A stretch of 64,000 nucleotides of DNA from CAYRGQ01 sp964423925 (GTDB taxonomy: Bacteria; Bacteroidota; Bacteroidia; Sphingobacteriales; Sphingobacteriaceae). Positions 53,775 through 61,689 of the stretch are shown here, piece by piece. Every line of letters starts with the position of its first letter. Positions within the stretch are counted from its first letter, which is position 1. The notes under the pieces were generated by a model, which ran no database searches, was not told where the DNA came from, and saw nothing but the letters and a program-made list of their open reading frames with translations. A program made the translations under genes and the position numbers. The stretch is from the NCBI GenBank assembly GCA_964423925.1, contig CAYRGQ010000001.1, positions 202,864-266,863 of the forward strand, given 5' to 3'.

Positions 53775-54647
53775 TTATTCGTCAATGAACCTTTTTGTGA
53801 TGGGACCGTAGCTGTCGATACGGCGGTCGCGCAAAAATGGCCAATGAATCCGGAAAAAGTTAGATTCTGTCAAGTCCACTTCGGTAGACTCGGTTTCTTC
53901 GGCGTCGTGCGAGGCCATGTAGAGCAACTTTCCTTGTGCATTGGTAACGAAGCTACCTCCCCAAAACTTCATCGCGCCATCTTGCTCAAAGCCTACGCGG
54001 TTGACGCTGACCACGGGCACACCATTGGCCACGGCGTGAGAACGCTGTATGGTTTGCCAAGCATTGTACTGGTCTTGGTTTGTCTCCGCGTCCTGCTCGG
54101 ATGACCAACCGATTGCGGTAGGGAAGAATAGGATTTCGGCGCCCATGAGTGACGTAATGCGTGCGGCCTCCGGATACCATTGATCCCAGCAAATCAGTAC
54201 GCCAATCGTCGCGAATTTGGTTTTGAACACCTTATAGCCCAAGTCACCGGGCGTGAAGTAGAATTTTTCGTAGAACGCAGGGTCGTCTGGGATGTGCATC
54301 TTGCGGTACTTGCCCAGGTAGCTGCCATCGGCATCGATAACCGCCGTCGTGTTGTGGTACAATCCTTCGGTACGCTTCTCAAAAAGCGAGGCGATAATCA
54401 CAACGCCCAATTCGGCAGCCACGGCTTGTAAGCTTTCGGTGGACGGGCCGGGAATCGCTTCGGCCAAATTGAAGTTATCGTAGTCTTCCACATCGCAGAA
54501 ATAAAGCGAGGTAAAGAGTTCTTGCAAACAGATAATTTGAGCGCCTTTGGAAGCCGCTACACGTATTTCACGAATTGCTTTGGCCAGGTTGCTAGCTTTG
54601 TCCTCGGTACAGCTCATCTGTACCGTTCCGATTTTCACTTTTGTCAT
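53775..54647 (-). CDS. aguB: N-carbamoylputrescine amidase (nitrilase superfamily)
   Basis: 290 residues with the start at 54647 (MTKVKIGTVQMSC); 10 extra in-frame codons upstream are not family-like. Hydrolyses N-carbamoylputrescine to putrescine, CO2 and ammonia, completing the route begun by AguA. Nitrilase triad: Glu43 (CLQELF), Lys116 (YRKMHIP), Cys153 (LICWDQWYPE). First gene of the aguB-aguA-porin row, with a -7 element 27 bases upstream. Confidence 0.93.
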   Translation of the reverse strand: MTKVKIGTVQMSCTEDKASNLAKAIREIRVAASKGAQIICLQELFTSLYFCDVEDYDNFNLAEAIPGPSTESLQAVAAELGVVIIASLFEKRTEGLYHNTTAVIDADGSYLGKYRKMHIPDDPAFYEKFYFTPGDLGYKVFKTKFATIGVLICWDQWYPEAARITSLMGAEILFFPTAIGWSSEQDAETNQDQYNAWQTIQRSHAVANGVPVVSVNRVGFEQDGAMKFWGGSFVTNAQGKLLYMASHDAEETESTEVDLTESNFFRIHWPFLRDRRIDSYGPITKRFIDE

Positions 54648-54674
54648 GATGTATTCCCCAGATAAAATGAGTTG

Positions 54675-54682
54675 CAAAGGTA
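54675..54682 (-). promoter_or_regulatory. Probable -7 element of aguB
   Basis: TACCTTTG on the minus strand matches TAnnTTTG and ends 27 bases before the aguB start. No -33 TTTG at 19-21 bases. Confidence 0.45.
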
Positions 54683-54869
54683 CGAAAACTATGCCAATGG
54701 TTTACGTGCGATGTGGACGCTAATCGACAGACGCTGCCGCCGTCTTGATTTGTGGGGAGGGGATACCGGTCTCAACTGATTTTTACGAACGGAAGGTCGG
54801 CACGATAGCTTGTGCGCACGTCACGCCAGGCTTGACGACGTCGCTGGGCTGCGGGGCAATTAATGGGAT

Positions 54870-54900
54870 TACAGCTGCCGGACACGGTCCGGCAACTGTA
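54870..54900. repeat. Strong inverted repeat (13 of 14 bases paired, 3-base loop)
   Basis: Arms TACAGCTGCCGGAC (54870-54883) and GTCCGGCAACTGTA (54887-54900) pair except for one C/A position. It lies in the 289-base gap between the S9 peptidase stop and aguB start, both minus strand. No T run follows on either strand, so it is not a standard terminator; it could be an mRNA 3' end stabiliser for the S9 gene or a protein-binding site. Nothing else is recognised in 54683-54936. Confidence 0.6.
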
Positions 54901-54936
54901 GGGAAAGTCGCACACACGCGGCTTTTCAGCGATTTA

Positions 54937-56973
54937 CTAAAGGGTCTCCTCCAGCCACTTAAAGAATTCACGTTGCCAGACTAATGCGTTTTGCGCGCTC
55001 AGCACCCAGTGGTTCTCATCGGGCAAGTATAACAACCGGCTTTTAATACCTTTGAGCTGTGCCGCTTGGTAAGCTTCCAGTCCTTGCTCGATACTCACGC
55101 GGTAATCGCGTCCGCCTTGGATGACGAGGATCGGCGTGTCCCACCGGTTGACGTAATTGATGGGATTAAAGTCTTGGTAGGTATTCTTGTTTTTATCGTC
55201 CCAATAGGGCCCTCCCAGGTCCTTATTCGCAAAGAATAGTTCCTCCGTGGTACCATACCAGCTGCGCATATCGAACAGGCCGTTGTGTGAGATAAACGTC
55301 TTGAAACGCCCTTCGTGTACGCCGGCGAGCATGAATACCGAGTAGCCACCGAAGCTCGCACCGATAGCGCCCAGCCGGTCGTTATCCACGTAAGGTTCCT
55401 TGGCCATGTCGTCGATAGCGGAGAGGTAGTCCCGGATGGGTTGCCCTCCCCAGTCACCGCTAATTTGCTCGTTCCAAGCGACGCCGTGCCCCGGCATGCC
55501 GCGACGGTTAGGTGCTACGACGATGTAGCCCCGTGCGGCAATGAGTTGCAGGTTCCAACGGAAGGAGTAAAACTGCGTTAGCGCCGACTGTGGCCCGCCT
55601 TGACAGTAGAGTAGGGTGGGGTATTTCTTTGTTGGGTCGAAATCTGGTGGATAAACGACCCAAGAAAACAGATCCTTACCGTCGCTGGCTTTTGTCACGC
55701 GTGGCACCACCGCACTGGACGCGATATGCTGGTAATGCGCGTCGTTTACTTGGCTTATTTTTGCCAGCGCTCCCGTTGCCGTATCAAAGCGGTACAGCTC
55801 GGCTGCCCGGTTGATGGTCGTCAGTGTGACCACAAGGTTTTGTCCCGACTGTCCGACGATGCCGGTAATGTCGTGTTCGCCGTTGCTGATTTGGCGGATT
55901 GCCGTGGCCCCTTGCTGCTGCAAGTTGCCGCCTAGACCAAGTTCGAAAAGCTGAATCGTTCCACGAACGGCGGCGGTAAACCAGATGGTTTTGCTGTTTT
56001 GGGCCCACACATATCCATTGACAGTACCGTCCCAGTCCTTAGTAAGGTTGTGTCGTTGGCGAGTCCGCTTGTCAAAGACGATGATGTCGTTCTTGTCCGC
56101 TTCGTACCCGTCTTCCTGCATGCTCAACCAGGCCAGGCGCTGCCCGTCGGGGCTGTATGCGGGATGGGTATCGTAGCCTTCCATGCCCGCCGTTAAGTTC
56201 GTGGTTTTGCCAGTCTCCAGATCGTATTGGTAAATGTCCGTATTGGTGCTTAAGGCGTATTCCGTTCCGTATTTTTTCTTGCTGACATACAATATGCGCT
56301 TTCCGTCCGGACTCCAAATTACGTCTTCGCTGCCGCCAAACGGCTGCTGGGGGCTGTGGTGGGGCTCATCTTCCATGATGTCGATGGCCTCACCCAGTTG
56401 GTTGCCGTCGAAGGGCGCATAGTGCACATGGTGGAACTTGCCGTCCGTCCAGCTGTCCCAATGGCGGTAGTGCAATTGGTCATAAACGTATGCGTTGGAT
56501 TCGGGCAGGTCAGCGTGGCGGTCCGTGCTATGGTTTTTCTTGACGGAAACGGCCTTGGTAAAGAGGATGTGCTTACCGTCCGGGGATATCCGTACGTTTT
56601 GTAAGGTAACCTCGTCAGGCGTTAGTTGCTGGGCGTCACCTCGGCCTAGCGTTTGCCGAAAGAGCTTGCCGCCTTGGAGGTAGATAAAAGCATTGGTCTT
56701 TCCATCGATATGGACAATCTGTTCGCTACCGGCTTTCGTCGTGAGCTGCGTGGCGGGCCCGCCCGCTACCGGAACCATAAATAGGTTGCGTTCGCTTTTG
56801 TTTGCCGCAAGATCGAATTGGGATACGCCGTAGATGACATGTTTGCCGTCTGGCGTAAGCGTTTCGGGTGATAAGCGGCCCAATTCCCAAAGTTTTTCAG
56901 GGGTTAATGGTAGCTGGGCGATAGCCGTCGTAGCCATGGCAACCGCGGATAACGTCATAATTGCTGTTTTCAT
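54937..56973 (-). CDS. S9 family serine peptidase (prolyl oligopeptidase/acylaminoacyl-peptidase type), exported
   Basis: 678 residues. Signal peptide MKTAIMTLSAVAMATTAIAQ, an N-terminal beta-propeller (about 25-420, repeated SPDGKxILxxS motifs), and a C-terminal alpha/beta-hydrolase domain with catalytic Ser540 (GASFGGYS), Asp623 (GGRDYRVS) and His655 (ENHWVLS). Removes dipeptides or acyl-amino acids from peptides in the periplasm. Closest in layout to the DPP-like S9C peptidases; substrate unproven. Single gene. Confidence 0.94.
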   Translation of the reverse strand: MKTAIMTLSAVAMATTAIAQLPLTPEKLWELGRLSPETLTPDGKHVIYGVSQFDLAANKSERNLFMVPVAGGPATQLTTKAGSEQIVHIDGKTNAFIYLQGGKLFRQTLGRGDAQQLTPDEVTLQNVRISPDGKHILFTKAVSVKKNHSTDRHADLPESNAYVYDQLHYRHWDSWTDGKFHHVHYAPFDGNQLGEAIDIMEDEPHHSPQQPFGGSEDVIWSPDGKRILYVSKKKYGTEYALSTNTDIYQYDLETGKTTNLTAGMEGYDTHPAYSPDGQRLAWLSMQEDGYEADKNDIIVFDKRTRQRHNLTKDWDGTVNGYVWAQNSKTIWFTAAVRGTIQLFELGLGGNLQQQGATAIRQISNGEHDITGIVGQSGQNLVVTLTTINRAAELYRFDTATGALAKISQVNDAHYQHIASSAVVPRVTKASDGKDLFSWVVYPPDFDPTKKYPTLLYCQGGPQSALTQFYSFRWNLQLIAARGYIVVAPNRRGMPGHGVAWNEQISGDWGGQPIRDYLSAIDDMAKEPYVDNDRLGAIGASFGGYSVFMLAGVHEGRFKTFISHNGLFDMRSWYGTTEELFFANKDLGGPYWDDKNKNTYQDFNPINYVNRWDTPILVIQGGRDYRVSIEQGLEAYQAAQLKGIKSRLLYLPDENHWVLSAQNALVWQREFFKWLEETL

Positions 56974-57143
56974 GTTGTGTCGCTAGGTGTGCTCCGTGCG
57001 TGCCAAGATGGAGGTGCCGAAATGCCGTTAGGGGCTTTTACTCCATCCATCCACGTGGGAGGATACTAATTTTCGTGCAAGGTAATCAACCTCGCTATAA
57101 AATGAAACGAACGCGTTGTTTTAATAGCTGTCATTTTTCTCCA

Positions 57144-59174
57144 TCAACCGGCTTTGACCAAGCCTGCGCGTTTGAGCAGGGCGTCCGGTTTGGGTTCGCG
57201 TCCGCGAAATTCGACGTAGAGTTGCATCGGGTCTACCGTACCACCGCTGCGCAATAACTTCTTGAACTTGGCCGCTGTCTCGGGGTTGAAAATACCGGTC
57301 TGTCTGAAATAGTCAAAAGCGTCGGCATCCAGCACCTCTGCCCATTTGTACGAATAATAACCCGCCGCGTAGCCTCCTGCAAAAATGTGCGAAAAGGACG
57401 GGCTCTGTGCGGTGCCCGCTATGTGCGGATACAGAATCGTTTCCCCGAGCGTGTCGAGTTCAAATCGTTCCACGGAGGCGTCCGGGGCAAGCCGACCGGT
57501 GTGGTAGGCCATGTCCAACAGGCCGAAACTGAGCTGCCGCATCGTTTGATAGCCTTCCATGAAATTGGCCGCGGCTACAATCTTATCGATTTGCGCGGCG
57601 GGAAGGGGTTCGCCGCTTTGGTGATGAATCGCGAACGATTGGATGAACTCCTTATCGTAGCAATAGTTTTCTAAAAACTGGGAGGGAAGCTCGACAAAGT
57701 CCCAATACACGTTTGTGCCAGACAGACTTTCGTAGGTCGTGTCTGCGAGTATGCCGTGTAGGGCATGTCCAAATTCATGAAACAGCGTAGTCACCTCCTG
57801 GAAGGTGAGTAATGACGGAGCGTCCTCGGTGGGCCTTGAAAAATTGCACACGATGGAGATGTGCGGGCGTATATTTTCGCCATCCTTGCGGTACTGGTCG
57901 CGGTAGCTAGTCATCCAGGCACCGGGGCGCTTGCCTTCGCGCGGATGCCAGTCGGTGTACAGGAGCGCTTTGTGCTCGCCATTCTCCATTACCTCGTACG
58001 CGGTTACTTCGGGATGATAAACCGGGACGTCGTCCCGGACGACGAAAGTCAGTCCGAACAGGCGCTGGGCGAGGGCAAACGCAGCATCGATTACTCGATT
58101 CAACGAAAAATAGGGTCGTAGCGTTTCTTCATCGAGGTCGAATTCCTTGATGCGGAGTTTTTCGGCATAGAATGCGTGGTCGTAGGGCATAATCGGGTCG
58201 ATGCCATCAGCCTTTGCCATTGTTTGTAGTTTTTGAACGTCGGCAAGGGCATGGGGTTTCGCTTTGGTGAGTAAGTCCTGTAGAAAGTCCATCACCGTTG
58301 CTGGTGTGCTGGCCATGCGTTCTTCCAACACGAAGGCGGCGTGCGTGTCAAACCCGAGTAGTTTTGCCCGTTTTGCGCGCAGTGCGACAATTTGGCGAAT
58401 GATGGATTCGTTGTTGCGTTCGTTGTCCTTGAAGGCGCGACTCGCCGCTGCAAAGTGGATTTCCTGGCGCAACTTCCGGTTTTCGGCGTATTTCAGAAAG
58501 GGCACGTAGCTAGGATAGTGAAGGGTGAACGCCCAGCCGGACAACTTGCGCTTCTCCGCTTCTTCCCGAGCTGCCTGTATGATCGATGGGGGTAGTCCGG
58601 CCAATTCTCGCTCCGTGGTGAGGTGGAGGATATAATCATTGGTTTCCTGTAGTACGTTTTGGGAAAACTTCATCGTGAGGGTGGCCAATTCCCGATCGAT
58701 TTCGCGAAGAGTCTGTTTGTCGGCGTCCGAAAGGCGCGCACCTTGGCGGGCGAATCCATTGTACTGCTTTTCCAACAGGCGTGCCTGTTCAGGCGTAAGC
58801 GCGTCGGGCGGCGTGTTTTTATACACAGATTGGACCCGCTCGAATAGTGCCTGGTTGAGCATAACGTCATTTTGGTATTCGGCGATTAACGGTGCGAGCT
58901 CCTGGGCTAATGCTTGCATTTCATCGTTCGTTTCGGCGCTATCCAAGTTGAAAAACGTGCTAGACACGATGCCAAGACGATGACCTGCGCGCTCGAGCGC
59001 CTCGCAGGTGTTCTCAAACGACGGCACGGCCGGACTATTGGCTATTGCTTCGACTTCTTGCTTGGCCTGGGCTATGGCCTCCAGAATGGCAGGTTTGAAG
59101 TGCGCTTGCTGTATCTCATTAAAAGGAACACACTGAAAAGGGGTAGGGAAATCACGTAATAAGGGGTTCTCCAT
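57144..59174 (-). CDS. M3 family metallopeptidase (oligopeptidase A / dipeptidyl carboxypeptidase type)
   Basis: 676 residues with the start at 59174 (MENPLLRDFPTPFQ); a 20-codon upstream extension is not used. No signal peptide, so cytosolic peptide turnover is expected. Zinc site HEFGH (His466, Glu467, His470) within FQEVTTLFHEFGHALHGIL, followed by SGTNVYWDFVELPSQFLENY with the third ligand Glu, and the C-terminal HIFAGGYAAGYYSYKWAEVLDADAF. The latter and the length fit the Dcp/OpdA subfamily. Good promoter upstream at 59217-59247. Confidence 0.95.
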   Translation of the reverse strand: MENPLLRDFPTPFQCVPFNEIQQAHFKPAILEAIAQAKQEVEAIANSPAVPSFENTCEALERAGHRLGIVSSTFFNLDSAETNDEMQALAQELAPLIAEYQNDVMLNQALFERVQSVYKNTPPDALTPEQARLLEKQYNGFARQGARLSDADKQTLREIDRELATLTMKFSQNVLQETNDYILHLTTERELAGLPPSIIQAAREEAEKRKLSGWAFTLHYPSYVPFLKYAENRKLRQEIHFAAASRAFKDNERNNESIIRQIVALRAKRAKLLGFDTHAAFVLEERMASTPATVMDFLQDLLTKAKPHALADVQKLQTMAKADGIDPIMPYDHAFYAEKLRIKEFDLDEETLRPYFSLNRVIDAAFALAQRLFGLTFVVRDDVPVYHPEVTAYEVMENGEHKALLYTDWHPREGKRPGAWMTSYRDQYRKDGENIRPHISIVCNFSRPTEDAPSLLTFQEVTTLFHEFGHALHGILADTTYESLSGTNVYWDFVELPSQFLENYCYDKEFIQSFAIHHQSGEPLPAAQIDKIVAAANFMEGYQTMRQLSFGLLDMAYHTGRLAPDASVERFELDTLGETILYPHIAGTAQSPSFSHIFAGGYAAGYYSYKWAEVLDADAFDYFRQTGIFNPETAAKFKKLLRSGGTVDPMQLYVEFRGREPKPDALLKRAGLVKAG

Positions 59175-59216
59175 GTTGCATCTGTTAGCTGGACGAGCGT
59201 CCGGTGCTCGCCATCG

Positions 59217-59247
59217 CAAAGCTAGGGAAACCAAAGTTTTCTACCAA
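59217..59247 (-). promoter_or_regulatory. Promoter of the M3 peptidase gene
   Basis: Minus strand: TTG (59245-59247), a 20-base spacer, TAGCTTTG (59217-59224), in agreement with the Bacteroidota consensus. The start site would be about 35 bases before the ATG at 59174. Confidence 0.65.
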
Positions 59248-59281
59248 GCACGCATGGAGATGCCGTCAGAAACGCTGCGAT

Positions 59282-59332
59282 GTTGCTTCAGTACGGGTTG
59301 ATATTGTACGCCATTATCCATACTGAAACAAC
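59282..59332. repeat. Large inverted repeat between the M3 gene and the sulfite reductase operon (candidate operator)
   Basis: Arms GTTGCTTCAGTACGG (59282-59296) and CCATACTGAAACAAC (59318-59332) are reverse complements at 13 of 15 positions (both exceptions are C/A on the plus strand, G-U on the minus), with a 21-base centre. It lies upstream of both divergent promoters, about 55-105 bases before the predicted sulfite reductase start site, outside either transcript. This fits a binding site for a dimeric activator or repressor. Confidence 0.55.
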
Positions 59333-59373
59333 AAAAATTTAAAATAAATACTACTAAACCTATATACATTGCA

Positions 59374-59381
59374 TATATTTG
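59374..59381 (+). promoter_or_regulatory. Probable -7 element of the sulfate assimilation operon
   Basis: TATATTTG is a full TAnnTTTG match; transcription would begin near 59388, leaving a ~150-base leader before the sulfite reductase ATG. There is no TTTG at the -33 position, which would suit an activator-dependent promoter. Confidence 0.55.
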
Positions 59382-59441
59382 TTTTCGCGATGGTGGGACG
59401 GGTCGTATCACGCGGCTTATGATGTCGTGGCGCGTGGGGAA

Positions 59442-59498
59442 AGGAGTATCGTTATTCTTGTAAAAATAGGCCTCCTCGTTAACTACGGAGGTTTTTTT
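59442..59498 (+). promoter_or_regulatory. Attenuator-like leader hairpin upstream of sulfite reductase
   Basis: CCTCC (59471-59475) and GGAGG (59487-59491) form a stem followed by a run of seven Ts (59492-59498): a terminator inside the 5' leader, 39 bases before the sulfite reductase start. An upstream AGGAG (59442-59446) can pair with CTCCT at 59472-59476 instead, a possible antiterminator. No known riboswitch family is recognised in 59388-59536. Alternatively it ends a short independent RNA. Confidence 0.5.
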
Positions 59499-59536
59499 AC
59501 GGCAGGATGCAGCACTAATAAATACACTATACGAAA

Positions 59537-61651
59537 ATGCAAAGTTTCAGGACCGAACTTGAAAACCCAATTGTCGAGCGTGAGATCATCGATTTAGAAC
59601 GGCGGATTCGGCTGTATCAGGAAGGACACGTTCCCGAAGAAAAGTTTAGGAGCTTACGATTGGCGAGGGGTATTTATGGCCAACGACAGCCCGGCGTTCA
59701 GATGGTCCGCATCAAGCTGCCATTTGGTAAGGTTACGTTCAAGCAGTTGTTGAAGATAGCGGATATTTCAGATGAGTATGCCAGCAGCAATCTGCACCTC
59801 ACCACGCGGCAAGATATCCAGATCCACTACGTGAGCCTCGACCGCACCCCCGAATTATGGGCTAAGCTCGCCGCCGACGACATCACGTTGCGCGAGGCGT
59901 GCGGCAATACGGTTCGTAACGTTACGGCGTCGCCCAATGCAGGCATTGATCCCGAGGAGCCATTCGACGTGTCGCCTTACGCTCATGCTACGTTTACGTA
60001 CTTTCTGCGCAATCCCATATGCCAAGAAATGGGCCGCAAGTTTAAGTTCTGCTTTTCCTCCAGCGAAAAAGATACGGCGTTTGCCTTTGGCCACGACTTG
60101 GGTTTTATCCCCAAAGTCCGCGTGGTGGATGGCGTAGTGCAACGCGGCTTCAAGGTCCTGTTGGGCGGAGGGCTCGGGGCGCAACCGATGGTTGCCCATC
60201 CAGTCCATGATTTTCTGCCAGAAGACCAGTTGATCCCGTATTCTGAAAGCGTTATTCGTGTGTTTGATCGCTATGGCGAGCGAAACAACCGAAATAAAGC
60301 CCGTCTCAAGTATGTCATCCAACGGTTGGGCCTGGAGGAAGTCATCCGGCTGATTGACGAGGAGCGCGTGGCCAACAAGGTCAAGACGTTCCCCATAGAT
60401 CGAGATGCCGTGCCGCAGCCTTTGCCACCCACGGGTACCGTCAACGCTGTTGAGGTGCCCGAGGACTTAGCCCTCGCGTACGACGTGTGGCGGGCAACGA
60501 ACGTGGTGCCACAAAAGCAGACCGGTTATTGGTCAGTTTACTTGAAGGTAACCACAGGCGACATTTCCACCCAGAAAGCCCGTGAGTTGGTCGAGGGCGT
60601 TCGTGGACACATTGCTGACGAAATGCGCATCACGCAAAACCAAGGGTTGCTGTTCAAGTTCGTCCGCGAAGCTTCTTTGCCGCACATCTTCCTCGTCTTG
60701 AGTCGGCTAGGGCTCGCGCAGCCGGGGTTTGATAGCGTGGCTGATGTGACCACCTGCCCAGGAACGGATACCTGTAATCTGGGTATCTCCAACAGTACGG
60801 AGATGGCACGGGTGATTGAGCAGTTCGTTTATGAGCACTATTCCGATCTAATTTATAATAAAGAGCTGAAAATCAAAATCAGCGGGTGCATGAATTCCTG
60901 CGGGCAGCACGGTCTTGCTCATATTGGCATACACGGTAGTTCGATGAGAACCGCCGGTAAAGTCGTGCCCGCCGCCCAAATTATGCTGGGGGGAGCGACC
61001 TTGGGCGATGGCTTAGGTCGCGTTGCCGAGCGCGTCATTAAGGTGCCTTCCAAGCGGGTCACCATAGCGTTGGGGTTGCTTTTGGACGATTATCAAACGC
61101 TATCCGCGGCGGACGAGTTATTTCACGAATACTATGATCGGCAGGGGAAGGATTACTTCTACCGGATGCTCAAGCCGCTGGGCGATCTGGACACGTTGAC
61201 GCCCGACGAGTTCATCGACTGGGGTCAGCGGGAGACGTTCCAGACTGCTATCGGCGTAGGCGAATGCGCTGGGGTAGTAATCGATTTGGTGGCCACCTTG
61301 TTATATGAATCAGAGGAAAAATTGGGGTGGGCCAATGAGAGTTATAACGTGGGGGCATATGCCGATGCCATCTACCACGCGTATGCCGTATTTGTAGGCA
61401 CGGCAAAAGCATTGTTGCTTGACAAAGGCATCAATGGTAGCTCGCAAATCGCTATCATCCGGGAGTTTGACACGCATTACGTTGCCCAAGGCGACGTGCC
61501 GTTGCCCACAGACGATTTCAGCAGCTTGGTGTTGCAAATTAACAAGTATGAACCTTCTGCCGAATTTGCGCAGCACTATTTGGCATACGCCATATCCTTC
61601 CACCAATGGGCAACGGCCCAGCGGGAAGATCCCGCAACCGTAGCCAACTAG
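59537..61651 (+). CDS. Sulfite reductase (siroheme and 4Fe-4S, ferredoxin type) with HEPN-like C-terminal extension
   Basis: 704 residues. Reduces sulfite to sulfide (nitrite is the alternative substrate, but the sulfur operon argues for sulfite). Two ferrodoxin-like half domains, with NLHLTTRQDIQIHYV and GGGLGAQP; cluster ligands Cys407-x5-Cys413 (TTCPGTDTCNLG) and Cys451-x3-Cys455 (SGCMNSCGQH). Residues ~570-695 add an all-helical region (DLVATLLYESEEK, AYADAIYHAYAVFVGTAKALLLDKG, then Arg642-x4-His647, then two more helices) that looks like a HEPN domain. No flavoprotein subunit gene is adjacent, so ferredoxin is the probable donor. First gene of the operon. Confidence 0.9.
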   Translation: MQSFRTELENPIVEREIIDLERRIRLYQEGHVPEEKFRSLRLARGIYGQRQPGVQMVRIKLPFGKVTFKQLLKIADISDEYASSNLHLTTRQDIQIHYVSLDRTPELWAKLAADDITLREACGNTVRNVTASPNAGIDPEEPFDVSPYAHATFTYFLRNPICQEMGRKFKFCFSSSEKDTAFAFGHDLGFIPKVRVVDGVVQRGFKVLLGGGLGAQPMVAHPVHDFLPEDQLIPYSESVIRVFDRYGERNNRNKARLKYVIQRLGLEEVIRLIDEERVANKVKTFPIDRDAVPQPLPPTGTVNAVEVPEDLALAYDVWRATNVVPQKQTGYWSVYLKVTTGDISTQKARELVEGVRGHIADEMRITQNQGLLFKFVREASLPHIFLVLSRLGLAQPGFDSVADVTTCPGTDTCNLGISNSTEMARVIEQFVYEHYSDLIYNKELKIKISGCMNSCGQHGLAHIGIHGSSMRTAGKVVPAAQIMLGGATLGDGLGRVAERVIKVPSKRVTIALGLLLDDYQTLSAADELFHEYYDRQGKDYFYRMLKPLGDLDTLTPDEFIDWGQRETFQTAIGVGECAGVVIDLVATLLYESEEKLGWANESYNVGAYADAIYHAYAVFVGTAKALLLDKGINGSSQIAIIREFDTHYVAQGDVPLPTDDFSSLVLQINKYEPSAEFAQHYLAYAISFHQWATAQREDPATVAN

Positions 61652-61689
61652 GAGCGGGGCAACGAATAGAATAGCATATCAAAAAAACC

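Noticed and set aside
59388..59536. Known SAM, cobalamin, TPP or FMN riboswitch before the sulfite reductase gene
   Set aside because: None of the conserved core sequences I know for these families is present; only the terminator-like hairpin is supported.
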